From Caulobacteraceae bacterium (GTDB taxonomy: Bacteria > Pseudomonadota > Alphaproteobacteria > Caulobacterales > Caulobacteraceae), in NCBI GenBank assembly GCA_947475465.1, contig CANJLK010000006.1:45344-109343 (forward strand): DNA of 64,000 bases. Reading direction: 5' to 3'. The notes under the pieces were generated by a model. The model did no database searches and was not told the DNA's origin. It saw nothing but the letters and a program-made list of their open reading frames with translations. This document shows, one piece after another, positions 16,884-26,900 of this stretch. Made by a program: the position numbers and the translations under genes. Each line of letters opens with the position of its first letter. The stretch's first letter is position 1.

Positions 16884-18713
16884 CTAGAAGTTCAGAATCG
16901 CATTGAGCAGGATCGAATAGTAGCGGCTGTCGCCGCCGCTGTTCGTGAATAGATCGCCGAAACCCTGACCGGGATCGAACACCGCCGCCGAGGCGCGCAG
17001 CACCACGTTCTGGGTCATCTTCGGCCGCCAGATCGCCGAGACGGAATAGTCCCAGCCAAGCGCGGTGGGTATCGAGCCCTCGTTGCGCAGCGCCCGCACC
17101 ACGGCGGTGTCCACGAAGGCCAGGCGATTGACGTTGCCGGACAGACGCAGCCGGGGCGTCAGGTCGAAGTCCGCGCCGCCGCCCAGAAGCATCGTGCCGG
17201 GATTGTTGAAGTTCGACTGGCCCTCTTCCTTTGAGGAGCGCAGATCGTTGAGGACGCCGTTGCGGCCGCTGATCGCCACCGCCCGGCCGCCGCCCGCGAA
17301 CGGGATCGACTGGCGGATCCAGTAGCTGGTGTCGGCGCCGGCGAACTGCGGGTTCTCGAAGATCGCGTCGTATCCGGTTTCCTTGTTGTCGTAGGGCTTG
17401 GAGTCGCCGGAGGCGTAGAGGACCGAGCCGCGCACCCGGATCCAGCTGAAATCGTAGGAGGGTTCGGCGGCGGCGAACCAGGCGCGGATTTTGGCCGGCT
17501 TGTTGGTGAAGACGCTGTTCCGGTCCTCCCCGAAGGCCCCGTAGACCGAGGTGGTGAGGTTCAGGCGACCGTAGTGCCCGTCGCCATTATAACCAACATA
17601 GACAACATCGTAATCCCGCGTCCTGATGTTTCCGATCAGGGCGGGGCGGACGGGGAAGCCGTTGTCATCGACATGGATCCGGCCGGATTCACGGTTACGG
17701 TTATAGGCCACGGTCAACTGCGAGGTCATGCCCGGTACGGGCAGGTCCTGGCGATAGAGGTTGGCCACGAAGATATCGTCGTCGCGCAGCCGCTGGGTGA
17801 CGTCGTTCAGGCCGGAGTTGGTGTCCTTCTCCAGGCGGCGGAACCAGGCCAGGTTATACTGGAACCGGTTGTTGTCCCGGTCGCCGAACAGTCGGACGCC
17901 CAGCTGATTATCCTGGAAAAGAAATCCTCGGAAGTCACTGGAAAATGGCTGAATTCCAACTCTTAGCGAGTCGAAGTCGTAACGCTCCGACACATTGCGC
18001 AGGTGGTAGTCGACGAACGCTTCCTGCACGCCGATCCAGCCGTCCGTACGGTGGGGCGCGCGGCTGGGGGCCACGGACAGGACGCGCTTCTCCGGCACCT
18101 GGACGTAGTTGGCGTTGAACGCCAGGGTAAGGCGGACTTCCACCTCGGGCGGCTTGAAGGCGGTCGAACCCTTGGTCAACGCCATGCCCACCAGGGTCGT
18201 CTGCGACGCCACCAGGCTGGAGGCGCGGCCGAACACGTCCAGGCTGCCGGCCCGCTGGGTGGTCTGCACGCCGACAGGAATGGGGAAGCTGCGCGGCTCC
18301 AGCACCGTGTCGACCACGCCGGTGAGCGCGAAGAACCAGTCGTGGGTTCCCTTGATCGGCCGATCGCCCTTGAGGGTGTTCTGGTTGTAGGGATCGAACC
18401 ACCGCGAATGCACGCCCACGGCCTCAATCAGCCGCCAGCGGTCGGGAATCGGCGTCTGGTCGACCGGAAAGGCTTCCGGCGGCGGGGCGCTGACCGCGCC
18501 GGGATTGACCTGCCGGACGGGCGGCGGGAGGTCCCTTTGGCGGCCCGGGCGGCGACGGCCGTCGACGGGGGCTTCATCGGGGACTTCGACCGCCTGGGCG
18601 GCGGCGACACCGGCCTGGGCCAGGATTTCGTCGATGGTCAGGGAGGACGCCCGGGCCGAGGCGCCCAGCGAGGCCGAAGCCACCGCCAGGAGGATGAGGA
18701 GGCCCGGGCGCAT
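16884..18713 (-). CDS. Outer-membrane beta-barrel protein of unknown family
   Basis: The 609-residue protein has a signal peptide (LLILLAVASASLGASARAS), a proline-rich linker, then alternating aromatic/polar strands typical of a barrel (RVGIQPFSSDFRGFLF, FQYNLAWFRRL, YDVVYVGYNG, RLNLTTSVYGAFGE). It ends in aromatic residue F (SILLNAILNF), the outer-membrane assembly signal. It sits between a heme-binding-type lipoprotein gene and a decaheme cytochrome gene (gaps of 2 and 7 nt). That context suggests it could sheath a cytochrome across the outer membrane, as MtrB does in Shewanella, but no MtrB motif was recognised. A simple porin or substrate-uptake channel is the alternative. Confidence 0.75.
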   Translation of the reverse strand: MRPGLLILLAVASASLGASARASSLTIDEILAQAGVAAAQAVEVPDEAPVDGRRRPGRQRDLPPPVRQVNPGAVSAPPPEAFPVDQTPIPDRWRLIEAVGVHSRWFDPYNQNTLKGDRPIKGTHDWFFALTGVVDTVLEPRSFPIPVGVQTTQRAGSLDVFGRASSLVASQTTLVGMALTKGSTAFKPPEVEVRLTLAFNANYVQVPEKRVLSVAPSRAPHRTDGWIGVQEAFVDYHLRNVSERYDFDSLRVGIQPFSSDFRGFLFQDNQLGVRLFGDRDNNRFQYNLAWFRRLEKDTNSGLNDVTQRLRDDDIFVANLYRQDLPVPGMTSQLTVAYNRNRESGRIHVDDNGFPVRPALIGNIRTRDYDVVYVGYNGDGHYGRLNLTTSVYGAFGEDRNSVFTNKPAKIRAWFAAAEPSYDFSWIRVRGSVLYASGDSKPYDNKETGYDAIFENPQFAGADTSYWIRQSIPFAGGGRAVAISGRNGVLNDLRSSKEEGQSNFNNPGTMLLGGGADFDLTPRLRLSGNVNRLAFVDTAVVRALRNEGSIPTALGWDYSVSAIWRPKMTQNVVLRASAAVFDPGQGFGDLFTNSGGDSRYYSILLNAILNF

Positions 18714-18715
18714 TC

Positions 18716-20674
18716 CTACTTGCCCTGACAGACGTTCTGGTCGGCCGTGTCCAGGAACGGCGCGAACGGACAGCTGACATACCGCAGCCGCGCCGAGGGA
18801 TTTCCGACCACCAGCTGGTCGGCGCGGATCGCGGGATCGGCGTTCGTGATGCCGACCCGCTGGGCGGCGTTGTAGACGCCCAGGAAGGCGGTCATGTCAT
18901 CCTGGTCGATGCCGTCGCCGGAGATGCCGATCGCCCCCACCAGCTTGCCGGCTCGATAGATGGGCACGGCGCCGGGGAAGATCTGGATGCCGTTCTGCAG
19001 GCGGTTCTGGCCGGGCGTGGCGTCCGGGATCATGCTGCATCGCTGGGCGGTGTCTGAACCCGCCCCGCCGACGAACCCGAGGTGTTGAGCGATATTTGTC
19101 AGCACCAGGGCCGACTGCAGGCCGGTGGAGAACGGGCTCCACTGGCTGATTGGCCGCGACAGCGGGCCGTTCTGGGTTCCCACCTGGCCGTCCGGGAAAT
19201 AGGGCCGCGCCAGGTTGCCGATCGAGCGGTCGCCGAAGGCCGTCTTGCCGGTGAGAGCCGTCGCGTCGCCGAAGAAGCTGCGGACCTTCTGCACGAAGCT
19301 CCGAACATCACTGCTGGGATCGCCATTGAGATCGCCGGCCGCGAAGGGGCTGGAGAAGAAGCTTACGGTGCGCGCCTTCTGGACCGAGACATCGATGCCG
19401 AACACCGGCGCGTCCGGCGCCCGGACTAGCCCCAGGATCACGCCCCGGGTATCGACCACCGCCATGGACACCTGGGCGCGGCTGTCGTTGGGCTGGCGGA
19501 TCTGGCCCCGCGACCGGCTCATGGTCTTGAAGGCTTCCTCCAGCACCGCGGTGACCTCAGCCGCAGTAAGCGGAGTTTGGACCTCGGCGGCGTCGGTGCC
19601 GCCCTTGATCGGATAGCGGTTCTGGCCCGAGCCGTTGGTCAGGACGAAGGCGTCGCGACTGGAGAATTCCGCGGCGGTCGAGGGGCGTACGCCGGAGGTC
19701 TCGCTGCCATAGACCTGGCCGGCCAGGACCGCTCCGCCGGGGTAATAGCCGTTGACCGCGACCAGGGCGCCCGTGGCGGCCGGCAGGGACGCGAACGGGG
19801 TCGCCGACGACGGGCTGACTTTCAGCGAGGCAGCGGTGGCGTCACTGTAGCGGAGGGCGGTCCCGTCCACCGTGATGCGCTCGGCGCGGATCGTATCGGG
19901 CGGCGCGAAGCCGTTGGTGGCGGCGAAGGCCATGGCCTCCTCCGCGTCATCCTCGACGTCGAGCACGTTGGAATCAAAGCCGTAGTCGCCGTCGGCCATC
20001 ACGCCCACGCCGCCCACCAGGACGCCGTTCTTGTAGAGCGGGAACCCGCCCGGATCGGCCGCCAGGCCGAGCGGCGAGCGCTTGGGTCCGATCAGGCCGG
20101 ATGCGCCGCCGGCAGGGATGAACCGCGCCGTCAGGTCGGAACACGGCAACGAGGAGAACTGCACCCCAAACAGCGGCCCGCTTTCCAACCCGACGGTGGC
20201 CGGGCTGGGCGGGAAGTTCGGCTGCACGATCATGCTGGCCGTACGGGTCGAAAACGCGTTGCCGCCCGAGGACAGGTAGGCGCCGGTGATCGCCTTGGCG
20301 ATGGCGGCGGCGGCGGCCGGCGCCACCACGCCCTGGGCGTCGAGGTTGCCGCCGGGCCCGGGCCGGAGCGTCGCCGTGGCCCGCGCGCCGGTCATGGAAT
20401 AGACCGCCAGTACATTGCCCACCCGATCGGTCACCGCGATCACAGCCGGCAGGCCGCGGGCCTTCGATTCGGCCACGGCCTGGGCGATCACCTGCTGGAC
20501 GTCGCCCGCGGTCAGGGCCTCGGCGCCCGGAACCGCATAGACGGTCGAGGGCGTGGTGGGGGTCGTTGGTGTGGTGGCCGTGGTCGAGGAACCGCCACCC
20601 CCGCCGCCGCCGCAGCCGGCCAGGACCAGGGCCGCGGCGCAGGCCAGCAGTGAAGAGCGGATGGGCCCGGTCAC
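18716..20674 (-). CDS. Lipoprotein with two HbpS/GlcG (DUF336-type) domains
   Basis: This 652-residue protein begins with a lipoprotein signal (lipobox LAGC) followed by a Gly run and a Thr/Pro-rich tether (TTPTTPSTV). Two copies of the GlcG/HbpS fold follow, one starting at LTAGDVQQVIAQAVAESKA with AVTDRVGNVLAVYSM, the other at LTAAEVTAVLEEAFK with AVVDTRGVILGLVRAPDA. Single-domain relatives bind heme or sense redox state in the envelope; a tandem on a lipid anchor is less usual. The start overlaps the stop of the upstream cytochrome gene by 4 nt (ATGA), indicating translational coupling. Within this electron-transfer operon it may hold or deliver heme, or act as a redox sensor; that is inference. 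Confidence 0.8.
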   Translation of the reverse strand: MTGPIRSSLLACAAALVLAGCGGGGGGGSSTTATTPTTPTTPSTVYAVPGAEALTAGDVQQVIAQAVAESKARGLPAVIAVTDRVGNVLAVYSMTGARATATLRPGPGGNLDAQGVVAPAAAAAIAKAITGAYLSSGGNAFSTRTASMIVQPNFPPSPATVGLESGPLFGVQFSSLPCSDLTARFIPAGGASGLIGPKRSPLGLAADPGGFPLYKNGVLVGGVGVMADGDYGFDSNVLDVEDDAEEAMAFAATNGFAPPDTIRAERITVDGTALRYSDATAASLKVSPSSATPFASLPAATGALVAVNGYYPGGAVLAGQVYGSETSGVRPSTAAEFSSRDAFVLTNGSGQNRYPIKGGTDAAEVQTPLTAAEVTAVLEEAFKTMSRSRGQIRQPNDSRAQVSMAVVDTRGVILGLVRAPDAPVFGIDVSVQKARTVSFFSSPFAAGDLNGDPSSDVRSFVQKVRSFFGDATALTGKTAFGDRSIGNLARPYFPDGQVGTQNGPLSRPISQWSPFSTGLQSALVLTNIAQHLGFVGGAGSDTAQRCSMIPDATPGQNRLQNGIQIFPGAVPIYRAGKLVGAIGISGDGIDQDDMTAFLGVYNAAQRVGITNADPAIRADQLVVGNPSARLRYVSCPFAPFLDTADQNVCQGK

Positions 20675-22044
20675 TTCAGCCCCCTGACCGCCTGGGCGAC
20701 CTCGGCGAGCGCCGCGCGCAGCTCGGCGGGGCGGAAGCTGTTGGGGTCGCGCACGGCCCGGTAGGCGCGGTCCAGGTCGGGACGGATGCGGGCCGCCTGG
20801 GCGCGGTCCACCTGGCGCTCGGCGACCAGGGACGACAGCAGAGTGTCAGCGGCCATTACCGCCTGGGTGGAGCCGGCGTAGTCGGTGTAGCGCCGCGCCA
20901 CTTCGCCGCTCAGCACGTTGTCGAGGATGGCCAGGGTCTCCGCCCGCCCGAAGGCGCGGCCCGCGAAAGCGTCGCCAAGCGCCCGCGACGATCCCGCCAG
21001 GGCCGAGGCGGCGCGGAACGCGCCGGCCCGGTCCTTGCCCAGGGCCGCGTGGAAGGCGCGCGAATCGGCCTCGAAGCGGGCCGCCTGACCCGGCGCCGCG
21101 ACCTTGGCGGCCGCCGACAGCATGATCATGTTCTCGTCATTGAACGGCGCCATGCCCACCGGAACGGGACGGCCGGGGTTGGGCTCCGCCGCCGGGCGGA
21201 ACTTGGGATCGTCCGAAATCTGCCGGTGGCAGCTCTGGCAGTCGAAGAAATAGAACTCCGGGAACACGCCTCCGGTGTCGCGGCCCGGCGCGCTGTAGAG
21301 CGTCAGCGCCCGGTTCAAAGCGAGGGCCTGTCCGACCGCCCAGGTCTTCACGCCGCTGGCGGCGGTCTTGTGACGAGACAGGTAGTCGGCATCCACATCG
21401 TGGTGGCGCTGCAGGCTGGTGAAGAGATCGAGTTCGAAGGCGATCCGCGGATGCCCCGCCGCCATGATCTGGTGGGTGACGAACTGGTCGGGGCCGGCGC
21501 CGCCGAAATGGCAGTCGAGGCAGCGGTTGGCGCGCGCCTTCGGATCGTCGAGGGCGACCATGCCCCGCGCGACATTGCCGGCATGGGTGGCGTCTACGGC
21601 GGTATGGCTGGCGATCCAGCCGCCGGACGCCCCGTGACAGGACTCGCAGGTCACGCCGTCGGACATCTGGAACCGGGCGCCGCGCAGCGCCACCGGAGCG
21701 GGATCGGCGTGGCAGCCCAGGCAGGCGGCGGCCTTTTCCGCCGGCCCAAGGCCCAGTCGGGCGGCGATCGCCTCGCCCCGCGCCTCGGTCAGCACCCGCC
21801 AGGCCCGGCTGTGGGCGCCTGCCACGCTGGAAGGGTCCTGCCAGGTGATCAATTCATTTTGGCGCACGGCCACGCCTGTGGCCGCGGGCCGGCTGTGGCA
21901 GGTGGACCCCGCGCAGGAGGCGACGCCTTCATGGGCGTTGGGACCGGCCAAGGCAGGCGCCGCCGCCAACGACACGGCGGCGAACAGCCAAAGGATCGCC
22001 AGACGAAACAGCCCTGTCACCGGAATTGCATTGCCCCGCCCCAT
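20671..22044 (-). CDS. Multiheme cytochrome c (c554-like), five heme sites
   Basis: The product is 457 residues with signal peptide LAILWLFAAVSLAAAPALA. It contains one CX4CH site (CAGSTCH) near the N-terminus and four CxxCH sites (CLGCH, CESCH, CLDCH, CQSCH). An early multi-residue heme site with a Ser in the loop is common in cytochrome c554-type proteins. The C-terminal third lacks hemes and looks helical and alanine-rich. It is the first gene of the leftward four-gene operon that ends with the decaheme LVIVD protein, and its stop overlaps the next start by 4 nt. Likely role: periplasmic electron carrier between the inner-membrane donor and the outer-membrane components. Partner assignments are inferred from position only. 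Confidence 0.87.
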   Translation of the reverse strand: MGRGNAIPVTGLFRLAILWLFAAVSLAAAPALAGPNAHEGVASCAGSTCHSRPAATGVAVRQNELITWQDPSSVAGAHSRAWRVLTEARGEAIAARLGLGPAEKAAACLGCHADPAPVALRGARFQMSDGVTCESCHGASGGWIASHTAVDATHAGNVARGMVALDDPKARANRCLDCHFGGAGPDQFVTHQIMAAGHPRIAFELDLFTSLQRHHDVDADYLSRHKTAASGVKTWAVGQALALNRALTLYSAPGRDTGGVFPEFYFFDCQSCHRQISDDPKFRPAAEPNPGRPVPVGMAPFNDENMIMLSAAAKVAAPGQAARFEADSRAFHAALGKDRAGAFRAASALAGSSRALGDAFAGRAFGRAETLAILDNVLSGEVARRYTDYAGSTQAVMAADTLLSSLVAERQVDRAQAARIRPDLDRAYRAVRDPNSFRPAELRAALAEVAQAVRGLK

Positions 22045-22172
22045 CGTCGCTCCAACGATGCCTCTCGAACGGGAATCTTACCCGCCCGCCCACGGCTTAG
22101 GTAGCAATATCGCGGCAGCGCAAGAAGCTTCGCTTTGCAATTGATCAATATGCCGCTACGGCCGCGTTAACC

Positions 22173-22201
22173 CTAGAAAACCATTGCAAATGGTCCTCTA
22201 G
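22173..22201. promoter_or_regulatory. Nested palindrome CTAG-N3-ACCATT-GCA-AATGGT-N3-CTAG
   Basis: Inner arms of 6 nt and outer CTAG arms are symmetric about one centre (22187). It lies 39 nt before the tpsB start and about 130 nt before the start of the divergent cytochrome operon. Its symmetry suggests a dimeric regulator. It does not match the CRP consensus TGTGA-N6-TCACA. Confidence 0.4.
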
Positions 22202-22209
22202 TGGAAGCA

Positions 22210-22224
22210 TTAAAAATTCGTTGA
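22210..22224 (+). promoter_or_regulatory. CtrA-like site TTAA-N7-TTGA
   Basis: The site matches the CtrA box TTAA-N7-TTAA except for one base, and lies 15 nt before the tpsB start. CtrA control is well established in Caulobacterales. One near-match can occur by chance, so this is weak. Confidence 0.25.
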
Positions 22225-22239
22225 GTAGGGGGGCTACGC

Positions 22240-23973
22240 ATGAGGATGCCTCGCGTAGGCCTTGGCCCTCGCGTTTTGCTGGTACTGATGGCTTCGACAA
22301 CGCTTGCGTCTCCGACGCTGGCGTGGGGCCAGGCGCAGTCTCTCGCGCCAACCGCCGCCAATGCGGCGCGGGCCGGGGTCTCGGCCCCAGAGCTCAATCC
22401 GGCCGCAAGGGCTCCGCGCCCTGCGCCACAGAATAACGACATCTTCGCCCCGGAGCCGCCAGGGCCCTGCCCGCTGGCCGATTCGACCGTCCAGGTGGCG
22501 ATCAGTTCGGTGACCTTCCGAGGCAGCACGGCGGTCCACGAGGCGGCGTTCCGGCCGGCCTATGCCGAATTTGTTGGCAAGCCCCTGCCCGTCTCGACGA
22601 TCTGCACGATCCGCGACCGCGCGGCGCGCATCCTGTTCGACACCGGCGTCCTGGCGCGGGTGGAGATCCCCGAACAGCGGATCAGCGGCGGCGCCCTGGT
22701 CCTCGACGTCATCGAGGCCCACGTGGTCAATGTTCGGGTGCGTGGCGACATCGGCCCGGCCCAGGCGGCCGTGGAGCGCTTCGTCGAGAAGCTGCGCGGC
22801 ATGAAGCCGTTCGATATGCGCCGCGCGCAACGCTACCTGCTGCTGGCGTCGGACATTCCGGGCGTTCGGGTGCGGGCCGCCATCAAGCCCTCGGTCAATC
22901 CCGACCGCGGTGCGGTGGACATTGACGTCAGCGTCACCCGCGACGGCATGGACGTGCTGGCCAATGTCCAGAACCTGGGTTCGAAGGTCGTCGGCCGCTG
23001 GGGCGGCCTGGCGCGGGCCGACTTCCTGAGCTTCAGCCCCTATGGCGAGAGCACGTCGCTCGTCGCCTTCCACACCCTCGATTCCAACGAGCAGTCGGTG
23101 ATCCAGGTGGTGGAGAGCGCCCGCGTCGGCGGTGAGGGCCTCATCGCCCGCGGCGCCGCCGTCTATGGCGTCAGCCATCCGGGCGACGCCCTGAAGGTGC
23201 TGGGCTTGAAGAGCCAGTCGGTGGTCGTCAACGCCGAACTCGCCTATCCGCTGATCCGGATGCGGCGCGAGAACCTGAACGTCGCCGCCGGCTTCGACAT
23301 CGTCGATCAGAAGACCGACATCTCCGGCGCCGCGTCGCTGAGCCATGACGAACTTCGGGTGGGCTATGTGCGGGCTGACGGCGACCTGCGGACCCAGGCG
23401 TTCGACCTGCCGGTGCAACTGAGTGGCAGTGTCTCGCTGCGCAAGGGGTTCGAGGCCTTCGGCGCCACGAGCGCGGGTTCGCCCCAGCTCAGCCGTTCCA
23501 CCGCCGAACCCGACGCCTGGGTGGTCAAGGCCGGCGGCGACCTGCAGACCCTTCTCAGCCCGGCGATCACCGGGATCATCAAGGTCCAGGCGCAGTACAC
23601 GGACAAGGCGCTGGTTCCCTACGAGCAGATCTCGCTGGGCAACCTAAGCGTTGGGCGCGGCTACGACCCCGCGGCCCTGCTGGGCGACAAGGGGGCCGCG
23701 GCCTCAGTTGAGCTGCATTACGCGCCCTTTTCCATCTACCCAAAGCTGGCGGCCGCGCCGTACGTCTTCTTCGACGCCGGCTATGTGCGCAACAACGGGA
23801 CGGCGACCGGCGGCGGCCGCAGCCTGCGGTCTGTGGGCGCAGGCGTCCTGTTCCGCATCGCCAACCGCGCCAATCTGGAGCTTACCTACGCCTACCCGTT
23901 GGACGAGGTGATCACCGGCGGCCAGAAACCGGCGCCGCGCCTGCTTCTGAACCTGACGGCCAGCGTGCTCTGA
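22240..23973 (+). CDS. TpsB-type outer-membrane transporter (ShlB/FhaC/HecB family)
   Basis: This is the transporter half of a two-partner secretion system; it exports a large partner protein across the outer membrane. The 577 residues comprise a signal peptide (LLVLMASTTLASPTLAWG), POTRA-like region (VQVAISSVTFRGST, LVLDVIEAHVVNVRVRGDIG) and a 16-strand-type barrel ending in LLLNLTASVL. The barrel contains the RGYDPAALLGD segment characteristic of the family's conserved loop region. The ATG has AGGGGGG 7 nt upstream. The partner exoprotein gene starts 17 nt downstream. A palindrome and a CtrA-like site sit in front of the gene. Confidence 0.9.
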   Translation: MRMPRVGLGPRVLLVLMASTTLASPTLAWGQAQSLAPTAANAARAGVSAPELNPAARAPRPAPQNNDIFAPEPPGPCPLADSTVQVAISSVTFRGSTAVHEAAFRPAYAEFVGKPLPVSTICTIRDRAARILFDTGVLARVEIPEQRISGGALVLDVIEAHVVNVRVRGDIGPAQAAVERFVEKLRGMKPFDMRRAQRYLLLASDIPGVRVRAAIKPSVNPDRGAVDIDVSVTRDGMDVLANVQNLGSKVVGRWGGLARADFLSFSPYGESTSLVAFHTLDSNEQSVIQVVESARVGGEGLIARGAAVYGVSHPGDALKVLGLKSQSVVVNAELAYPLIRMRRENLNVAAGFDIVDQKTDISGAASLSHDELRVGYVRADGDLRTQAFDLPVQLSGSVSLRKGFEAFGATSAGSPQLSRSTAEPDAWVVKAGGDLQTLLSPAITGIIKVQAQYTDKALVPYEQISLGNLSVGRGYDPAALLGDKGAAASVELHYAPFSIYPKLAAAPYVFFDAGYVRNNGTATGGGRSLRSVGAGVLFRIANRANLELTYAYPLDEVITGGQKPAPRLLLNLTASVL

Positions 23974-23990
23974 GATGTGCAGATAGTTCG

Positions 23991-26900
23991 ATGACCTTGC
24001 ACGCTCCTCAAGTTCAAACGAAGCGTCGTCCGCGTCGCAATGAGCTGTTCTCGCGGTCGGGCATCTGCGGCGCCCTGGCGTCGCTTTCGACCCTCATGGG
24101 CCAGCCGGTCTATGCCGCGCCGATCCTGGGCTCCAGCCAGGCCAGCGGCGCCGGACCGGTCATCGCGGTCGGCGGTCAGACCACCGTCACCCTGCAGTCG
24201 CCGCGCACCATCATCACCTGGAGCGGCTACGACGTGGCGGCGGACGAGAGCGTCAGCTACGTCTTCGACAACCGCAACTGGATCGTTCTCAACAAGATCA
24301 GCACCTTCACGGCGCCGACGGTCGCAGGGACGATCACCGGCAAGGTCGGCGGCGCCTTCGGCGGCAACATCTGGTTCACGTCGCCCGGCGGCATCATCTT
24401 CGGCGCCGGCTCGCGCTTCGACGCCGGCGGGATATTGGTGACCACGGCCTCGCCCGCCTCGGCCGACTTCCTCAATCCCGCCAAGTCCAGCTTCGACTTC
24501 TCCGGCGGGGAGACGTTCGGAGCCAGCGCCGTGGCGCTGCAGAAGGACGCCAAGATCACCAGCCACGGCGGTCTGCTGGCCCTGGTGGCGCCCAGCATCA
24601 CCAGCGATCCCGACAGCGTGGTCAGCGCCCAGGGCGGCGGCAGCGTGCTCTATGGCGCGACGAGCGGCTACACCCTGACCCTGTCGAGCGGTTCGGGCGG
24701 CGATTTCGACCTAGTGGATTTCATCGTTCCCGATGCGCCTTCGGGCAGCACCAATCCGGTGGCCATCGACCTGCAGGGGTCCACCAACGGAAGTTCGGTG
24801 TTCGTGGCCGCCGTCAGCCACACCAGTTTCGCCAGCGCGGTGATCAACCTCGAGGGGATGATCACCGCCCAGTCAGCCGCCAGCGACGGCGGCGACATCG
24901 TGCTGTCGGGCGGCGGCGGCATCGTGGGACGCCAGGCCGGACCGACGGTGACGGGCGGGGCCGACACCGACATCTATCTCAGCACCGCCGCCGCTTCGCG
25001 CGACGTCCGGGTGAAGAACAACACCGGCACAGTCTATGGTCGCCCATGGCTGCGACCCTCGAAACGCCCGCCTGTGCTGTCGCCGCCCGACGTCGACGGC
25101 AATGGCGATGGGCCGCCGGACAACGGCTACAACGGATATAACGGCTACAATGGCTGCAACGGCTTCGCTTGCGAGCGGCTGCTGAACGTCAACGACCCGG
25201 TGCCGGGACTGATGGCCGGGATGGATCCGACGATCGTGTCGTCGATCAGCGCGGCCCGGGATATCCGCCTCACCGCGACAGGACACATCGACCTTGGGAC
25301 TGCGCGCGCCTCCCGCGATCTCAGCATCCAAGCCGGCAGCCTCAAGGCCAATTCCCTGGGCGCCACAGGCGCCATGACGGTCACGACCGTCGGCGGCGAC
25401 ATGCTGGTCGCCCTGGCCGGTTTCGGCGGGGCCGGGACGTTCTCGAGCGGCCAGGATCTGGAAATCGACAACCTCAGCCTGGTGTCCGGCGGCGGGCAGC
25501 GGGCGACCATCAACGCCGTGCGGGACATCAACCTGACCGGCGGCGCCTTCAGCGGTGCGGGCGTCATCGACATCGCGGCCGGGCGCAGCGTGGCCGTCGA
25601 CCTGAGCAGCGCCACCTTGGGGTCGGTCACCGCCGGCGGTGACGCGGTGTTGCGCGGCGGCAGCCTCAATGTCGGCAGCGTCAGCGCCCAGCGCCTGCTG
25701 GCCCGTGCGGATTCGGTGACCATCGGGCGGGCCACCAGCGCCACCGACGTCTATGTGGTGTCGTTGAACGGCGATGCGACCGTGACGAACGCCACGGCCG
25801 GCGACGATGTCTATGTGATCGCCAACAACGGTACGGCCTCGCTCACCAGCGCCACATCCACAGGCCGCGCGCCGGATTCGGTGAGTTTCAGCTTCCCGGA
25901 GAACCTCGACGCGGCGGGCAACGGCCAGGTGGTCAGCGTGACCTCGGGCCAGGACGCGCGCCTTGGCCTGGGCACAGGGTCGGTCTCGGGCGCCACGGTC
26001 GTCACCGTCCGGGCCCAGCAGGACGCCTTTGTCGATATCGCCAGCGCGCTTCCCGGGACCTTCTCGGAAACGGCCGGCCGGGACGCCAGCCTCAAGGCGC
26101 CGGCCGTCAGCCTCGACCTGGTCAGCGCGGGGCGCGACCTGGCGATCGCCACCAGCGTCGGCGATTTCACCCTGACACGGGCGCTCAACGCCACGCGCAA
26201 CATCTCCATCGGCGCGGCCGGGGCGCTTCGGGTCGGCGATGTGACAGCCGCATCGGGCTCCATCAGCCTGACCGGCGCCACGGTCACCGGCGGCGCCATA
26301 TCGGCGGCCCAGGACCTGACCCTCAAGGCCCTGGGCGGCGGCGTGCAGGTCAACAGCTACCGGGCGGGCCGCGACCTGACCCTGCAAGGGACGGCCTTCT
26401 CCCTCGGCTCATCGGTGGGGCCGGTGGGACGAGACCTGTCCATCACGACACCGGGCCTGCTGACCATAACCGACAACCTGAGCGCGACGCGGAACGTCAA
26501 CCTCGTCGCCAACGACATCCAGCTGTCCGGAAACGTCACGGCCGCGACGATCCAGATCGAGTCGCGCCTCGGACCCATGCGCCTGGGTGGAACCGCGGCG
26601 GACGGGGCCTTCTCCGGGCTTTGGCTGGACAACGCGGAGTTCGGCCGGCTCAAGGCCTCCAGCGAGGTCAAGCTCTACGCCGGGCCGACGGTGGGAACCG
26701 CGCGCGGCGACCTGACGGTGCTGGGCCTGACGGTCAATCCGGCCGCCACGCCGCTTGTCACCCTCCTTGCCGGCTCCTCCCAGAATGTCTTGGTCCAGGG
26801 CGTGGCGGCGCCGACAGTGTCCGGCGGGGCCTTCCGCGTCGGCGATGCGGCGAACACCGCCTGGCAGCCGGGTTCGATCCTGGTCAGCGGTTCGATCGGC

